From Calendula officinalis (taxonomy: Eukaryota > Streptophyta > Magnoliopsida > Asterales > Asteraceae), in assembly GCA_963853835.1 (NCBI GenBank), contig OY970833.1, forward strand, positions 17,570,474 to 17,634,473: a DNA stretch of 64,000 bases, in the 5' to 3' direction. The notes under the pieces were generated by a model. It saw nothing but the letters and a program-made list of their open reading frames with translations. It was not told the origin of the DNA and did no database searches. The position numbers were made by a program, and so were the translations under genes. Below are positions 47,337 to 59,618 of this stretch, piece after piece (the stretch's first letter is position 1; the number at the start of each line of letters is the position of its first letter).

Positions 47337-48871
47337 GGAACCGACGAGGTTAAGGCTAGCAGAAAAGCGATGTTGAATCGGAAGTATGAAGCCTTCAAGG
47401 TCATCAAAGGTGAAACACTCAACATGTCGTACAGAAGATTCACCATCCTAATAAATGAATTAAGGGAGTTTGGCATTCACAAAGATGTTCAAGAATTAAT
47501 GTATAAGTTTTTGGAAATTCTTCCAAAAGATTGGGCTGTCATGTCCACATTGTTAAGAACCTCTGGTCAGATGAGAGACATGAACATGAATAGTCTCTAC
47601 AATACATTGATGAACTTTGAAAATGAAAACAAGATGTATGATGATCTGAATGAGACCCCCACCTCAACTGCTCTTATCGCAAGCTCCTCCAAATCATCTC
47701 GAAGAGCTCTAAAAGCAAGGGTTGAAAGTGTTGTCGATCCTAACGATGCTGATGAATAAAGATTTGAAGATGCTGAAGATGGCGATTTCGAAGAACGTGA
47801 GTCTAATTCAGGAGACTGTGATAATGATGATATAAAAGAACTCTCTGAAAGTATGGCGTTATTAGCAGCTAGATACAAAAGATTCTTAAATCGAAACAGA
47901 GCAGGAGGCCAAAATGATAGAGGAGAAATGGTCTGCTTTAAATGTGGATGAACGAGCCATATCAAAGCTGACTGCAGAGTCAAAGAAAACTCAGGGTCTG
48001 AAAGATCAAGTTCAAGCTCTTCATCAAACTATAAAAAGAAATATGAAGACACTGAGAAGAAGTACCAGGAGCTAAAAGCTCAGATCGCCAAGGCTGAGAA
48101 AGATGGAAAAGCATTAAAAGCAACGGCTGAAACTTGGCTAAGTGACTCAGAGTCAAGTGATGAAGAAGTGATTGTAAGTAAATCAAAAGGTCTATTTGCT
48201 AAAATAGAAGAAGAATTTGAATCAGACTCAGAGAAACTCAAAGACTGCAAATGTCTGATGGCCAAATTTGAAGAAACTGAGAAGCATCAGTCATTCAGAG
48301 AAAATCATGAATTTTATATCCTAGAGCCGCCTTTCTCAATGAATATTATCCACCATTAATCAGGTCACTTACAAAAGATTTAATGTATACTCACAATAGA
48401 AATGTCAAGTTAGAAATTGCTCTAACTGAAGTGACTGAGAAATTAGAGAAGCTTACACAAGAATCTTCAAAGTTAGAGACTTTCAGGAACCAAGATTGCT
48501 GAGCTTCAATACATCAATCGGATACTTAAAGAAGACAACATGACCTTATTTAAGAAAAAATGAAGCTCTTAAGAAATCCTGCAACTCATGCTACAAGGCA
48601 TTCAATTTCACAAAGCAGATTCTGGAAGAATAAGATCCAGGTTTAGATCTCCCTAAGGAAGTTAAGTTCAAACCAAACTGTAGAACTCCCACATTTGGAA
48701 TATCAAATGACCATACTCATAAAACCAGAATGTCAAAATCTCAAGAAGTTCTTCATGGTAGAGAAGTATTTCAGACTGCTAACGGAAACCTGATCATCAC
48801 AAAATCTGGTCACACTAACCAAGATTGTTCATCAGAGGGATCCAAGATCCGGGGTGAAGAGATGAAGCAGG
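47337..48871 (+). pseudogene. gag: gag of element D, central part
   Basis: Resumes the D gag frame after element B with helical Gag sequence (MLNRKYEAFKVIKGE, YKFLEILPKDW). A TAA lies at 47757. The CCHC knuckle at 47934-47970 is broken by a TGA at 47949 (CFKCG, stop, TSHIKADC). A long Lys/Glu-rich coiled-coil-like region follows (48020-48300), then stops and shifts. Element E enters at 48872. The remainder is at 60318. Confidence 0.8.
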
Positions 48872-49565
48872 TGTTGAATTTATGTGCACAGTCAAGTACA
48901 CGTGTCATCGTGTCCAATGTTATAAGACACTAAAGGGTCACACCACTACACACCCAATAATGGAAAACCGAATAAAGTAAGTTGTGTGGAATAATTAACT
49001 AGTTAAGTTAATTATAAAGAAGAGAATAAATTACAATAAGTTAATTAATATTTAAGAGGAAAGTTAAATATTAAGTTAAATATTTAACGGAGAGTTAATT
49101 AATAGTTAATTAATTAATGTAAAAGTCCAAGGGTTTAAAGTGTCAATAGGAAGTTTAATTATGAGATTAATTATAATTAAACTCTGAGGACTTAACGGTA
49201 ACTTAATCCCTTATAAATAAGGGACTAAGGTTAAGGTTTATGGGTTACACATTACAACACCACAAAACCTCAATCCCTCTCCCTCTCTCTCTCTCGTGCG
49301 AACGACCAAAGAACCCCAAGGGGTTTCGGGTTCGAGTTCGTCGAACTACACACACACACACAAGCCTTTGTGTGTTACTTTGTTGGTTCAACGCGGTCTT
49401 GCAGCGTGTTCAGGTGGCGCAGTAGAGGTGGATCATTCTTTAGCAATCCAAGAGGTATTGTTCTTATACTAACCATCTCTTTGTTCTTGTGATCCCATTG
49501 TTTAGTAGAAATCAAGTATGTGGGATTCAAGTTCCGCCATTTGAATCCTACAAGGTTTTCCTACT
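48872..49565 (+). repeat. 5' LTR of element E
   Basis: 694 bp starting TGTTGAATTTATGTGCACAG. The TATAAATA box is at 49212-49219, followed by a CT-repeat (49272-49296) in the transcribed leader. Confidence 0.93.
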
Positions 49566-49566
49566 G

Positions 49567-49578
49567 TGGTATCAGAGC
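49567..49578 (+). promoter_or_regulatory. Primer-binding site of element E
   Basis: TGGTATCAGAGC, the initiator tRNA-Met type, one base after the LTR. Confidence 0.93.
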
Positions 49579-49760
49579 TTTCTACTAGTCTCAATGGGAT
49601 TCAGTTTAGTTTCTTTGCGTCTAGAAAAGATCCCTAGAAATTTCAAACCAAGCGTGTGTTCTTCAAGTTTTGAATGAGCATTGGATTGAATAGGGTACTA
49701 GATAAAAAGAAATTAGGTTTCTTTATTTTTCTCATATATATATATATATGTATGTATGTA

Positions 49761-49809
<49 letters not shown>

Positions 49810-51358
49810 ATTAATATAAGGTTTTTTTTACCCTAGAAGGAAACCTAGTAATTTTTTATCCAAGAAAATTGTTCAAAGCTCTTGAATAATTGGATTGAAT
49901 AGGTTTCAAGATAAAAAGAATTAGGTTTCTTTTTTTTTTTTTGTCTAAAAAAGAAAAAAAAAACTAGAAAAAGTAGTCTAAGTAAATAATCCACCAAGAT
50001 TTGGTAGCTCATTGGACAAATTAGGCTTTAGACAAAATAAGGAAAGTTGTGTTATTCTTAGTATTAGAATAACACATTATATTTATTTGTTATTATCATT
50101 AATACCGAAAATTTAATAATAAAAAAAGGAAAGGGAATAGGGTTCGGCCGAACCAAGCAAGACCGAGCCACGGTCGAAGCTTTGGTTCGACCGAACGAAA
50201 AGACCGGGCGAACCGGGCCAAGTCTTGGTTCGGATTTTTCATTTTGTGATCCAGTGGATTCCCTCGTTATGTTTTGGTTCAGTGTCATTTACCCAAGGCA
50301 CATTTTCGGGCATAATGGGTATGTTGGATCAAATCGGGCGTCAAACTTATTTGACATATTTTATTAATTTTCAAAAGTAAAGAAAAGTTAATAACATTAA
50401 ATTAAGGGGAAAAATTGAAATTAGTATTTTATGGGTAATATTATAATTACCAGTTTTAATTATCAATTAAAATGACATAACCCAAAATTCGTGGCATTGT
50501 GTTTATTTAAATATTTCGAATTTATTTAAACATTTTTTTGGAAATTATTTTATTATTTTATTAAATATACAAAAACACAATACTAAGTATTTTGGGTTAT
50601 GACATAGCAATTTTAAAATATTGCATTTATTTTTCTTTAAATCTTTTTTTTGAAATAAAAGGTGGTAATTATTAACAGTTAGTTTATAAAACCAAGGTTT
50701 TAATAAAAGATGTTTTACAAATGTATTAGCGATATGAACCAGTTAGTTTATAAAACCAAGTTTTAAAAGGTAAAATTAAAAGTGAAATTTATAAACAATT
50801 TCATGTTTATAAAAACCAAGTAATTTTTTAAAAGTTTTAAAAACTGCCTAAAGTTTTCGAACAAAGGAAAATCCTTTTTTAGAAAATCTTAGATCATAGT
50901 GCAACCCACCTAATGGAACACCTTACTTGTTAAACGATATTCACATTGTAAGGAGAAAGAACCTTAGATGTGGATTCAATTCATTGCGAGTGTTAGGGTG
51001 CGTAGGGTCTTGTGATAATCGGGAGTCCGGGCGCCAGGCATCGCACTGTCTTAGGTGGTACGATCTATTTTGGTGATAATCGGGAGTCCCAGCCCAAAAT
51101 GCACTAGAGGGATTAAAACATGTACAAGTTTGTTGTTCAACTTGATATCCCGAACATCTAGGAATCGTTTCCAGTCTAAGAGGCGATCGGTATGGCTATA
51201 CCTACCAGAAATAGCGTGGCTCTAATGGGAAGTGCCCAAACCTTGCATTAGAGGGCCTGAAATATGGATCCTAGTCTAATTATTATTCTTAAAAGGTAAT
51301 AATATTAGAAGTTATTTATTTAAATAATTACACTAACGGTTTGTTGTTTTTCTTATAG
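49579..51358 (+). other. Leader of element E with microsatellite and paired motif
   Basis: 1.8 kb without a gene. An (AT)n and (GTAT)n microsatellite lies at about 49734-49810. A segment around TTGGATTGAATAGG is duplicated near 49682 and 49890. The paired motif GTGATAATCGGGAGTCC is at 51011 and 51072. Confidence 0.7.
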
Positions 51359-52006
51359 ATGTATGTATTGTCAGAAATTCCGTTTTACTCACCAATAGAA
51401 TCGCGAAGGCTCAGTACTGGAAAATGGAAGCTTACTGGTCCAAATTGCAAGATTTGGAATGTGCATTTTAGGAACTTCCTAAAGGCACAAGATTTACTGT
51501 ACATCATTGACGAGGTGCCCAAGGGACAACAAGGACAAGATGCGCAGGATGATGAGCTTGATGCTTATTATCAGTATCTGGCTGATGAATCACAAGTTAT
51601 GTCGATTCTAGTTCTTACATCTTTATCAGAGATCGCTGATAATCTTCGTAAGAAACCATGTTATGAGTTTGTTTAGTATCTTGAGGAGGCGTTTAAGGAA
51701 TGTACAGAGGACAGTAAGCAAATCATTTTGCAAGAAATCTTGTCAAAGAAAATGCAAGAAGATAAACCACTGACTGACCATCTTACTGACATAAGAAGGT
51801 TACTAGATTGTCTCACCCAAGTTACTGGCACATCAAACCAACATGAACAAGTTCTGTTCTTGTTTAGATCCCTCACTCAATACTATCAGGATAAGGTAGT
51901 ACGTTTGGTTGGGACTTTTGATTTGACCGTTGCAGGACTACAAGAGAATCTCTTGTGTATACGCGATGTTCAAAGGCTAGAGGAAGAACCACTTCCTGAG
52001 GTTTAG
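51359..52006 (+). pseudogene. gag: gag of element E
   Basis: Copia-type Gag with WKLTGPNCKIWNVHFRNFLK near residue 22 and helical UBN2-like sequence after it (ILTSLSEIADN style, TDHLTDIRRLLDCLTQV, ENLLCIRDVQRLEEE). A TAG at 51674 splits it and a second TAG ends it at 52004, after which the same frame runs on into pol. No CCHC knuckle was found between the capsid part and protease; the only Cys cluster (CCPTCGSKDICEH, near 52050) does not fit the CCHC spacing. It may have lost the nucleocapsid segment by deletion. Confidence 0.85.
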
Positions 52007-55000
52007 ATGGATGAGTTCGATGATTGGTTAAGAGACTTTGCTGATTTGTGCTGCCCAACTTGTGGTAGCAAGGATATTTGCGAGCACACGTCCGATGTCG
52101 GACTGTTGGACACTGAATTTTTCAGTGATTCAGGTATCTTTATGATTGATTGTCTCGTTACTTCTACTGAATCCTGGGTATTGGATACCGGATGTGGTCA
52201 TCACATTTGCAATCATTTGCAGGGATTTAAGAAGAACAGGAGGTTAGGACAAGGAGATGTTGAACTATGAGTAGGCGAAGGTTCCAAGGTTGGAGCTGAA
52301 GCCGTAGGAACATACCTTCTCAAGTTGCCTTCAGGAAGAGTCTTGGAACATAAAGATTGTTATTATGTTCCTATACTTATTAAAAATGTTATTTCATTTG
52401 ATTTACTTATAGACAGTGGTTTTTTATTATGAGTTTTATGGAAAAACAATTTCGTGTTTAAAAGATGACATTTTATATTTTAAAGCTAACTCTCATAATG
52501 GTCTATATACGTTAAATCTAAATAACATAGAACGAGACGTTTATCATATAAGTAAAAGATCCAAGAGTAACTTGAATCGAACTTATCTTTGGCATTGTCG
52601 TTTAGGTCATATAAATGAGACTCGCATTAAGAAGCTCCACGATGATGGAATTGTAGAACCATTTGATTTGGAATCATATGCAATATGCGAAGCTTGTTTA
52701 TCTGGCAAAATGACAAAAGACGCTTTCAACCATTACAATGAAAGGGCAGGCGACTTGTTAGGGATTATACACACTGTCGTGTGTGGACCCTTTACTCAAG
52801 AGGCCAGAGGAGGATACCGCTACTTCATTACCTTTACTGATGACCTCAGTAGGTATGGTTATGTCTTTCTTATGAGACTAAAGTCTGAAAGCTTTGACAA
52901 GTTCAAAGAATATCAGAGGGAAGTAGAAAACCAACTGGGCAAGAAAATAAAGTCACTTCGGTCGGACAGGGCAGGAGAATATTTGAGCCAAGAGTTCGAC
53001 AATCATTTGAAAGAATGTGGGATTGTTTCACAACTCACACCTCCGTATACACCTCAGATGAATGGTGTATCAGAAAGGAGAAATCGAACCTTGTTAGACA
53101 TGGTACGTTCAATGATGTCTCGTGCTACCCTACAACTATCATTTTGGGGACACGCACTCAAGACTGCAACATTCACACTGAATAGGGTTCCGACCAAGTC
53201 AGTAGAAAAGACTCCGTTCGAGCACTGGACGGGCAGAAAGCCAAAATTGTGTTTTCTCAAGATTTGGAGTTGTGAGGCGTACGTTCGACGTAACTTCACA
53301 GACTAACTAAACCCCAAGTCAGATAAGTGTATTTTCGTTGGATATCCAAGGGAAACCTTAGGACACTATTTCTATCATCAAGAAGACAACAAAGTTTTTG
53401 TTGCTCGGAAAGGTGTCTTCTTGGAGGAGAAGTTTCTAGGGACGAAAACTCCAAGAAAAGAAATAGAACTTCAAGAAATTGAAGAGAATGAAGATCCACC
53501 TACGACTTCAGTCGAACCAATGGTTCAACAAAGAATTGTTGATTCCCAACCAGACCCACCGGTTGAGGAAGAAGAAACACGCAACCCTCATAGGTCCAGT
53601 AGACCACGCCAAGAACCAGTTAGGTATCTTGGATTCATGATCGATGAAGACGATGAAAGTCTACTAGAACCATTGACCTACAGCGAGACTGCTGACGGCG
53701 TAGAGTCTGAAAGATGACTCGAGGCTATGGAAGCAGAGGTGCAATCCATGTATGACAACCAAGTTTGGGTGTTATCAGACTTGCCACCATAGTCGCGAGC
53801 TGTTGGATGCAAGTGGGTTTTCAAGAAGAAAACTGACATGGATGGGAAAGTGCATACTTACAAAGCATGACTATTCGCGAAAGGTTTCACGCAAACACAT
53901 GGTGTGGATTACTCTGAAACCTACTCGCCAGTCGCCATGCTTAAGTCTGTCAGAATTCTAATGGCCATATCAGCATATTACGACTATGAGATATGGAAAA
54001 TGGATGTTAAAACCGCCTTCCTTAACGGGGAGTTGAAAGAGGACGTATTCATGATACAATTAACCGGATGGTTTTACTGATCCAAAGAATCCTAATAAAC
54101 TATGCAAATTGCTTAAATCCATTTATGGGTTAAAGCAAGCATCTAGGAGCTGGAATTTACACTTTGACAAACGAATCAAAGAATATGGTTTTTTCAAGAG
54201 TGAGTTCGAGGCGTGTGTCTACACAAATTCAGTAGGAGCATAGTAATCTTCCTAGTCTTGTATGTTGACGACATACTACTTATAGGAAACAATATACCAG
54301 CACTACAAGGAGTAAAATCCTGGTTAGGTAAATGTTTCCAGATGAAAGACTTGGGAGAAGCCGCGTTTATACTGGGTATAAAGATCTATAGAGACAGATC
54401 TAGGCAGCTTATTGGACTTAGTCAAAGTACATACATTGACAAAGTACTAAAGAGATTCAGTATAAGTGATTCCAAGAGAGGTTTCATTCCAATGACACAA
54501 GGCATTACACTGAGCAAAGCTCAGAGTCCTACATCTAGGAAAGAACAAGCTTGGACGAGTTTGGTGCCATATGCTTCGGCAACTGGGTCAATAATGTATG
54601 CCATGTTATGTACTAGGCCCGATATTGCTTACTCCATAAGTCTTATGAGCAGATATCAAAAGAATCCTGGTGAGCCCCATTGGGTGGCTGTCAAGAACAT
54701 TCTCAAGTAATTTAGAAGGACAAAAGGTATGTTCTTGGTCTTTGGAGGTTCAATGGAAGAACTGCGTGTAATTGGATACACAGATGCAAGCTTTCAAATC
54801 GACAGAGACGATTACAAGTAACAATCAGGGTTTGTGTTTACACTAAACGGAGGAGCTATATCTTGGAAGAGTCAGAAACAAGATACGATAGCAGATTCGA
54901 CTACAGAGGCTGAGTACATTGCGGCAAATGATGCTGGAAAGGAAGCCATGTGGCTTAAGAATTTTATCGAGGATCTTAGAGTTATTGCCAGTATCTCTAG

Positions 55001-55232
55001 ACCCATCGAAATATTCTGTGATAACATTGGTGCAATAGCGCAAGTTGTTGAACCAAGAGAGCATCAAAATTCCAGGCATGTGCGCAGGAAATATCACCTC
55101 ATACGGGAGTATGTCAGAGAAGGTGATATTATAATTAAGAAAATACCAACAGATGACAACGTTGCTGACCCATTGACAAAACCACTAGGTGGACCAAAGC
55201 ATGAAAAGCATGCAAGCGCAATAGGGATGTAG
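52007..55232 (+). pseudogene. pol: pol of element E (protease, integrase, RT, RNase H)
   Basis: Protease with VLDTGCGHHIC near 52180. TGA at 52268 and a frameshift in a T run near 52423. Pre-integrase zinc domain HCRLGH and CEACLSGK (52595-52710). Integrase has canonical D,D-35-E spacing, but the first Asp is Val (HTVVCGPF, codon 52776-52778). The second Asp (LRSDRAGEY) is at 52965 and Glu (GVSERRNR) at 53073. Reverse transcriptase has GCKWVFKKK, MDVKTAFLNGE and YVDD (54261-54272), with several stops at 53790-54200. RNase H has GYTDAS, a TAA near 54820, TTEAEYIAA and CDNIGAI, and ends ADPLTKPL...IGM, TAG at 55230. It is inactive as it stands. Confidence 0.93.
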
Positions 55233-55279
55233 TATCTTGAAATTGGTAGCTAGTGACTTTTATTATAAACCATAGATAT

Positions 55280-58200
55280 CACTAGTACAAAAATTGCTTT
55301 TAGCCACGGTTTTTTTAAACAACCTCGCCATAGTTTGACATGTTCGTGTGGCTAAATGTCACAAATAATGTTCTAATGTTGTTTTAGCCACATTTTAACT
55401 AAAAAACTGTGACAATTGTAAATTGGATTTGAACACATTAGCCACGATTTAACATGATAAACGTGTCCATTGCTAGCCACGGTCATGTAGCGTGGCGAAA
55501 TGTCTCAGTTTTCGCCATGCTTTTTTTGTTAAAACGTGACATTATTTTGTGACGGTTAGTACGTGAGGCGAAAGACACATATTTAGCCACATGAATCAAC
55601 TGCTTGTGCGCCCAAAAATTGGTATTCATTTGCCACATGAATTCATTGTTGTTGAAAGAAGTATACAGCCACACTCTTTATTGTGTGTGTTACGTGGCTA
55701 TACGATAAATAATAGTCACTCAAAACTTTCTTTTGTCTGTGTGGCTATATGATAGATATTTGTCATACGCAAAATCAAGTCAAGATAAAACTAATATTAC
55801 ATGTGACTATAACCTAAATAATAGCAATGGTAAAGGTAAAATTAAAATTATGTCTCTATAATTAATTTATAACCACGATTTAATTGTATATGAATGTATG
55901 TCTACAAGTAGCAAATTGTCACGTTAATGATGTTAAATATGACTAAATCTTATCAAATGTCACATATATATGATAACGACTTATGTGGCTAAAGGGCAAA
56001 CAATAGCCGGGCCAGGGCTGTTGTCCATTTCGTTCTCGGGCTGAAAAAGAATTTAATTGGTGGGCTTTGGTCTCGCTTAGAAAGGATGACAATTAAAAGG
56101 CTTATTCAAACGCACTTTTCCCTAATTCTAAGTTTCTAACCCACTTTTCCCTAATTCTACAAGACCTGTAAAACTCCCCCACGCCCACAGTCGTCATTAT
56201 TTCTATCGCTCGAACTCAGAAACGAAATTGAAGTTCATCACAAAGACGGTGGAGTGTGGCGATTTGGTATTTCAGTCCTTTATTCGGTAAGTTGAATTCT
56301 TAGTTCTCGATTTTTGATTTTGAATTGTGGTCTTGACAATCTGCTTTGTATATTCCAGCAGTTACGGGTTGATTTCTTGCATTCTCGTACTCTTAATTGA
56401 TCAACTGTGGTTCGTCGACCTTGCAGCATTCGTCCATAATCCCTTGTTGTGTTCGTCTATTTTTGAATTGGTAATTAATATCTTGCCCTTGCTGTGTTCG
56501 TCGACCTTGCAACTGTGGTTGGTCGACTTGATCGATCAGTGATATCATCTACCTGCTAATTGGTAAATATCTTGCCCTTGATTCATTCATCGTATTCTTG
56601 AATTGTTAATTAATAAAAGCTGTGATTGTGATCTCGTTTTCCCTGCTCCTCTTGTTCGTTGGTTGAAGTCTGATATCCAGATCTAGAATTGATCACCGGT
56701 GGCAATGTCATCTAGTGTTGTGTGATTTGGGTTTCAATCGGTAAGGTTAATACTTAAATCTGTATTGTGATTCGAATTATTGATCATGACGAACTACAAT
56801 TTCATCCCAACAGCCTCTGTAATTATGATCGTGGGTGTCGTTCGTCGCTCGAGTCCCGGCAAAAGACCAGTCACCGGTGGTAGTGTGTTGGCGATTCAAT
56901 AGGTGAGAGTTTTGCCTCTCGGTTCTTGATCTTAAAATCTTAATTATAAATGTCATAACTGAAATTGTTGGGTCGTGGTCTCGTTTTCTTGCAGCCCTCG
57001 TCGATCCCGAGCCTGTAGTAAAGTGTTAAGTTTGGTGTTTGTAACGGTGACTCCGGTTAAATTGAGTCGGTAAAATTCTATTTGTTCTGTTGTAATGTCT
57101 GTACCAACAATTCATAAACAAATTGTAAAATGTTTATCTCGTTTCTTTGCAGCCCGGTGATTGTGGTCCCAAAATGTTAGTGATCTTCGTTTGGTGTTAG
57201 TATTGATTGTGTTTGTAAGTATTCTTTTTCATTCCTTGTGTCGTTATTGTAATTTGATGTTAATATTGAGTCAGGGGGCGAAGAACCAGTGAGCTCAGGT
57301 CTCGGACATCTCAGTATGCCCGGGATGGTGATGTCGGGTTTTGATAATAAAAATTGTTCTTGCAATTCAGGTTGTTTTTAAGACAAATTCTGTATTCGGT
57401 TAATTTTTGCCAAAATATCGCTTCACTGATTTATTAACTTTTTTTTGTTGATTCAACTAGCAGGAGAAAACAGGTTAACTCTAGTGGTGTACCGATGACC
57501 CTACTTAAGATAAAAAATGTAAGTTGTTAAATGATGTTATGTGATGCATTAGATTCAGCATGCACAGAGTACTTAATTTTATAATTGGTATATCTAGAGA
57601 AGATACATTACATTGTACATGGATATTATAACCAAAATTTTTTCTTTGTAGGCTTGTAGCTGACTTGAGATGTTTTCAGTTTTCAGAAAACATTTTATTC
57701 GTACAATGTTAGTAATCCCAATGAAACTGTTTTGAACTTTATTATTGTGTTTTGTAGTTGCAAGGTGTTAACCTTTACCGACTGGATGAAACAATTTTTT
57801 ATTTTTTAAAATGCCTAACTACTTTTTTTTTTGTCTAATTTCAGGTTGCAGTTCACATTGATTGTTATTGTAGCCTGAAAGATTCTACAGGATCATGGTT
57901 TTGTACCATTAAAAGAAGATTAAAGATGTCTCAGTTTATTTTAGTTATATATAGTTGTATGATTTATCTTTTGAAACATATAAATCAATACAATAGCATT
58001 TAAAAGTTTTGATGTGCATTTAACTTGTAATTACTTTATGGCCACAATAAAGTTAACTACATATGACTATATGGTATACAATAGCCACGTTGTATGTATA
58101 ATTACGTGTCTATAATCGGGTTTTTGGTCACTATTAGCATAACTGCATGTGGCTATATGATGATCATTAGCCATGGTAAATAAAAAAATAGTCTCTAAAA

Positions 58201-58768
58201 GTAGGATTACAACTACTGCCACTTTGATTATATGTGGCTATATATTACGAAATAGCCACGATTGTATGTATAATTACGTGTCTACAATCGGGCTTATGGT
58301 CACCACCGACATGAGTACATGTTATATGGTGACCATTAGCCACGATGTATAAAAAATAGCGTCTCTAAAAGTAGAATTACAACTACAACCACTTTAATTA
58401 TATGTGGCTATATATTGTGAAATGGTCATGATTGTATGTATAATTATGTGTCTACAATAGGGCTTATGGTCACCATGAGCATAACTGCATGTGGCTATAT
58501 GGTGACCATTAGCCACGGTGTATTAAAAATAATGTCTCTAAAAGTGGGATTACAACTACAACCACTTAAATTATACGTGGCTATATAGTACTAAATCGCC
58601 ACGATTATATGTTTTGGCTACACTTTTCCAATGACATGGCTCGCGTAGCCATATATGTACTTTAAAACGCGAGAGCATAGACTACGCTTTTGATGTAAAA
58701 TAAAAATGTGGCTAATGATCTATAGCCACAGTTTTTTGTAGTGGCGATAGACTGATTTTGTACTAGTG
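55280..58768. mobile_element. Non-autonomous CACTA (En/Spm) DNA transposon
   Basis: Terminal inverted repeats CACTAGTACAAAA at 55280-55292 and its complement TTTTGTACTAGTG at 58756-58768. Perfect 3-bp target duplication TAT on both sides. The outer 700 bp at each end are packed with short words TAGCCAC and GTGGCTA in both orientations, the subterminal transposase-binding arrays of this superfamily. No transposase frame was found. The core at 56050-57900 looks like exons and introns. It lies between pol and the 3' LTR of element E. Confidence 0.93.
56050..57900 (+). other. Exon/intron-like core of the CACTA element
   Basis: Less AT-rich pieces alternate with T-rich stretches ending TTGCAG or TTTCAG (for example near 56995, 57152 and 57843) and starts such as CGGTAAG (near 56286 and 56740). 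At least three pieces carry a similar GTCTCG..TTTCTTGCAG context, suggesting repeated exon-like units. It may be captured host 5' untranslated sequence or a transposase gene leader. No protein is recognised. Confidence 0.4.
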
Positions 58769-58771
58769 TAT

Positions 58772-59604
58772 GTTTGAAATCGATACATTATGTAATAACA
58801 TTTCATGGGATTGAAATAGAAAGTTTTACGTAATATTTTCACATTATCTATTCTTAACATGTTTTAAACTGATCCCTGATACGCAAAGTTTTTGAGTATC
58901 TAAATGTCTGTGGTTGCTTGAATTTAGTGGGAGCTAGATTCAGGAATTAATACCATTATGAATATTTATCTATCTTATAGTTATTAAAATAGAAAAACAA
59001 GTATTGTGAAAATAGATATTCGTAGATATTTACAGAGTTTGCTAAACATTAGAGGTGACCAAAAGATCGAGATTACTTCATGGAGCATAAGCATGAGTAA
59101 TTTCGAGTAGATGTGCTCTGACCTGAGACATTTGGTTTTGAGACGCGATAACGTCTGATCTTTAGCATTTATCTAACGTCACACCGTAAAAGGGTGATCA
59201 TGAGGAACTTGACTAAGACAACGGAAGTCGTGGGCAAGATAACGCAAATAGTCAAGATGGAGTTTGCACCTTCTTTAATTAGAAGAGATATTTCATGGCC
59301 GCTCGACGATTAAGACAACTGAAATGCGTGGCCGCGCTCGGAGAATGATTAGATCATTCGGTAATCCGTTACTGCAGAAAGTCGAAATCAGTGTCGAGAA
59401 AATTCGAGTGTATAGAACAAGATCCCTGCTCCATGTCTATTACTCAAATTAAGAAATATCATGATGCGAAAAGAGAATCTGTTAGTGTTATTCATTTTAT
59501 GATTATTATCTATGGATGTAAGAGTTCTTATAATGTGGTTATCCTAAATGTCTGGCTAGGGACCGCTTTAGACTAACGATGATCAGTAAGTGATGCTTAA
59601 CTTG
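58772..59604 (+). other. 3' non-coding region of element E
   Basis: Sequence between the CACTA element and the polypurine tract. It reads as untranslated 3' region; short open frames such as 59391-59576 have no recognised content. Confidence 0.6.
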
Positions 59605-59618
59605 CACAAGTGGGAGTC
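59605..59618 (+). promoter_or_regulatory. Polypurine tract of element E
   Basis: CACAAGTGGGAGTC directly before the 3' LTR. The same 14 bases precede the 3' LTR of copy B on the minus strand. Confidence 0.88.

Noticed and set aside
49240..49425. 61-codon frame in the LTR of element E as a gene
   Set aside because: It spans the CT-repeat leader and LTR end; the equivalent frame is not kept in the 3' LTR.
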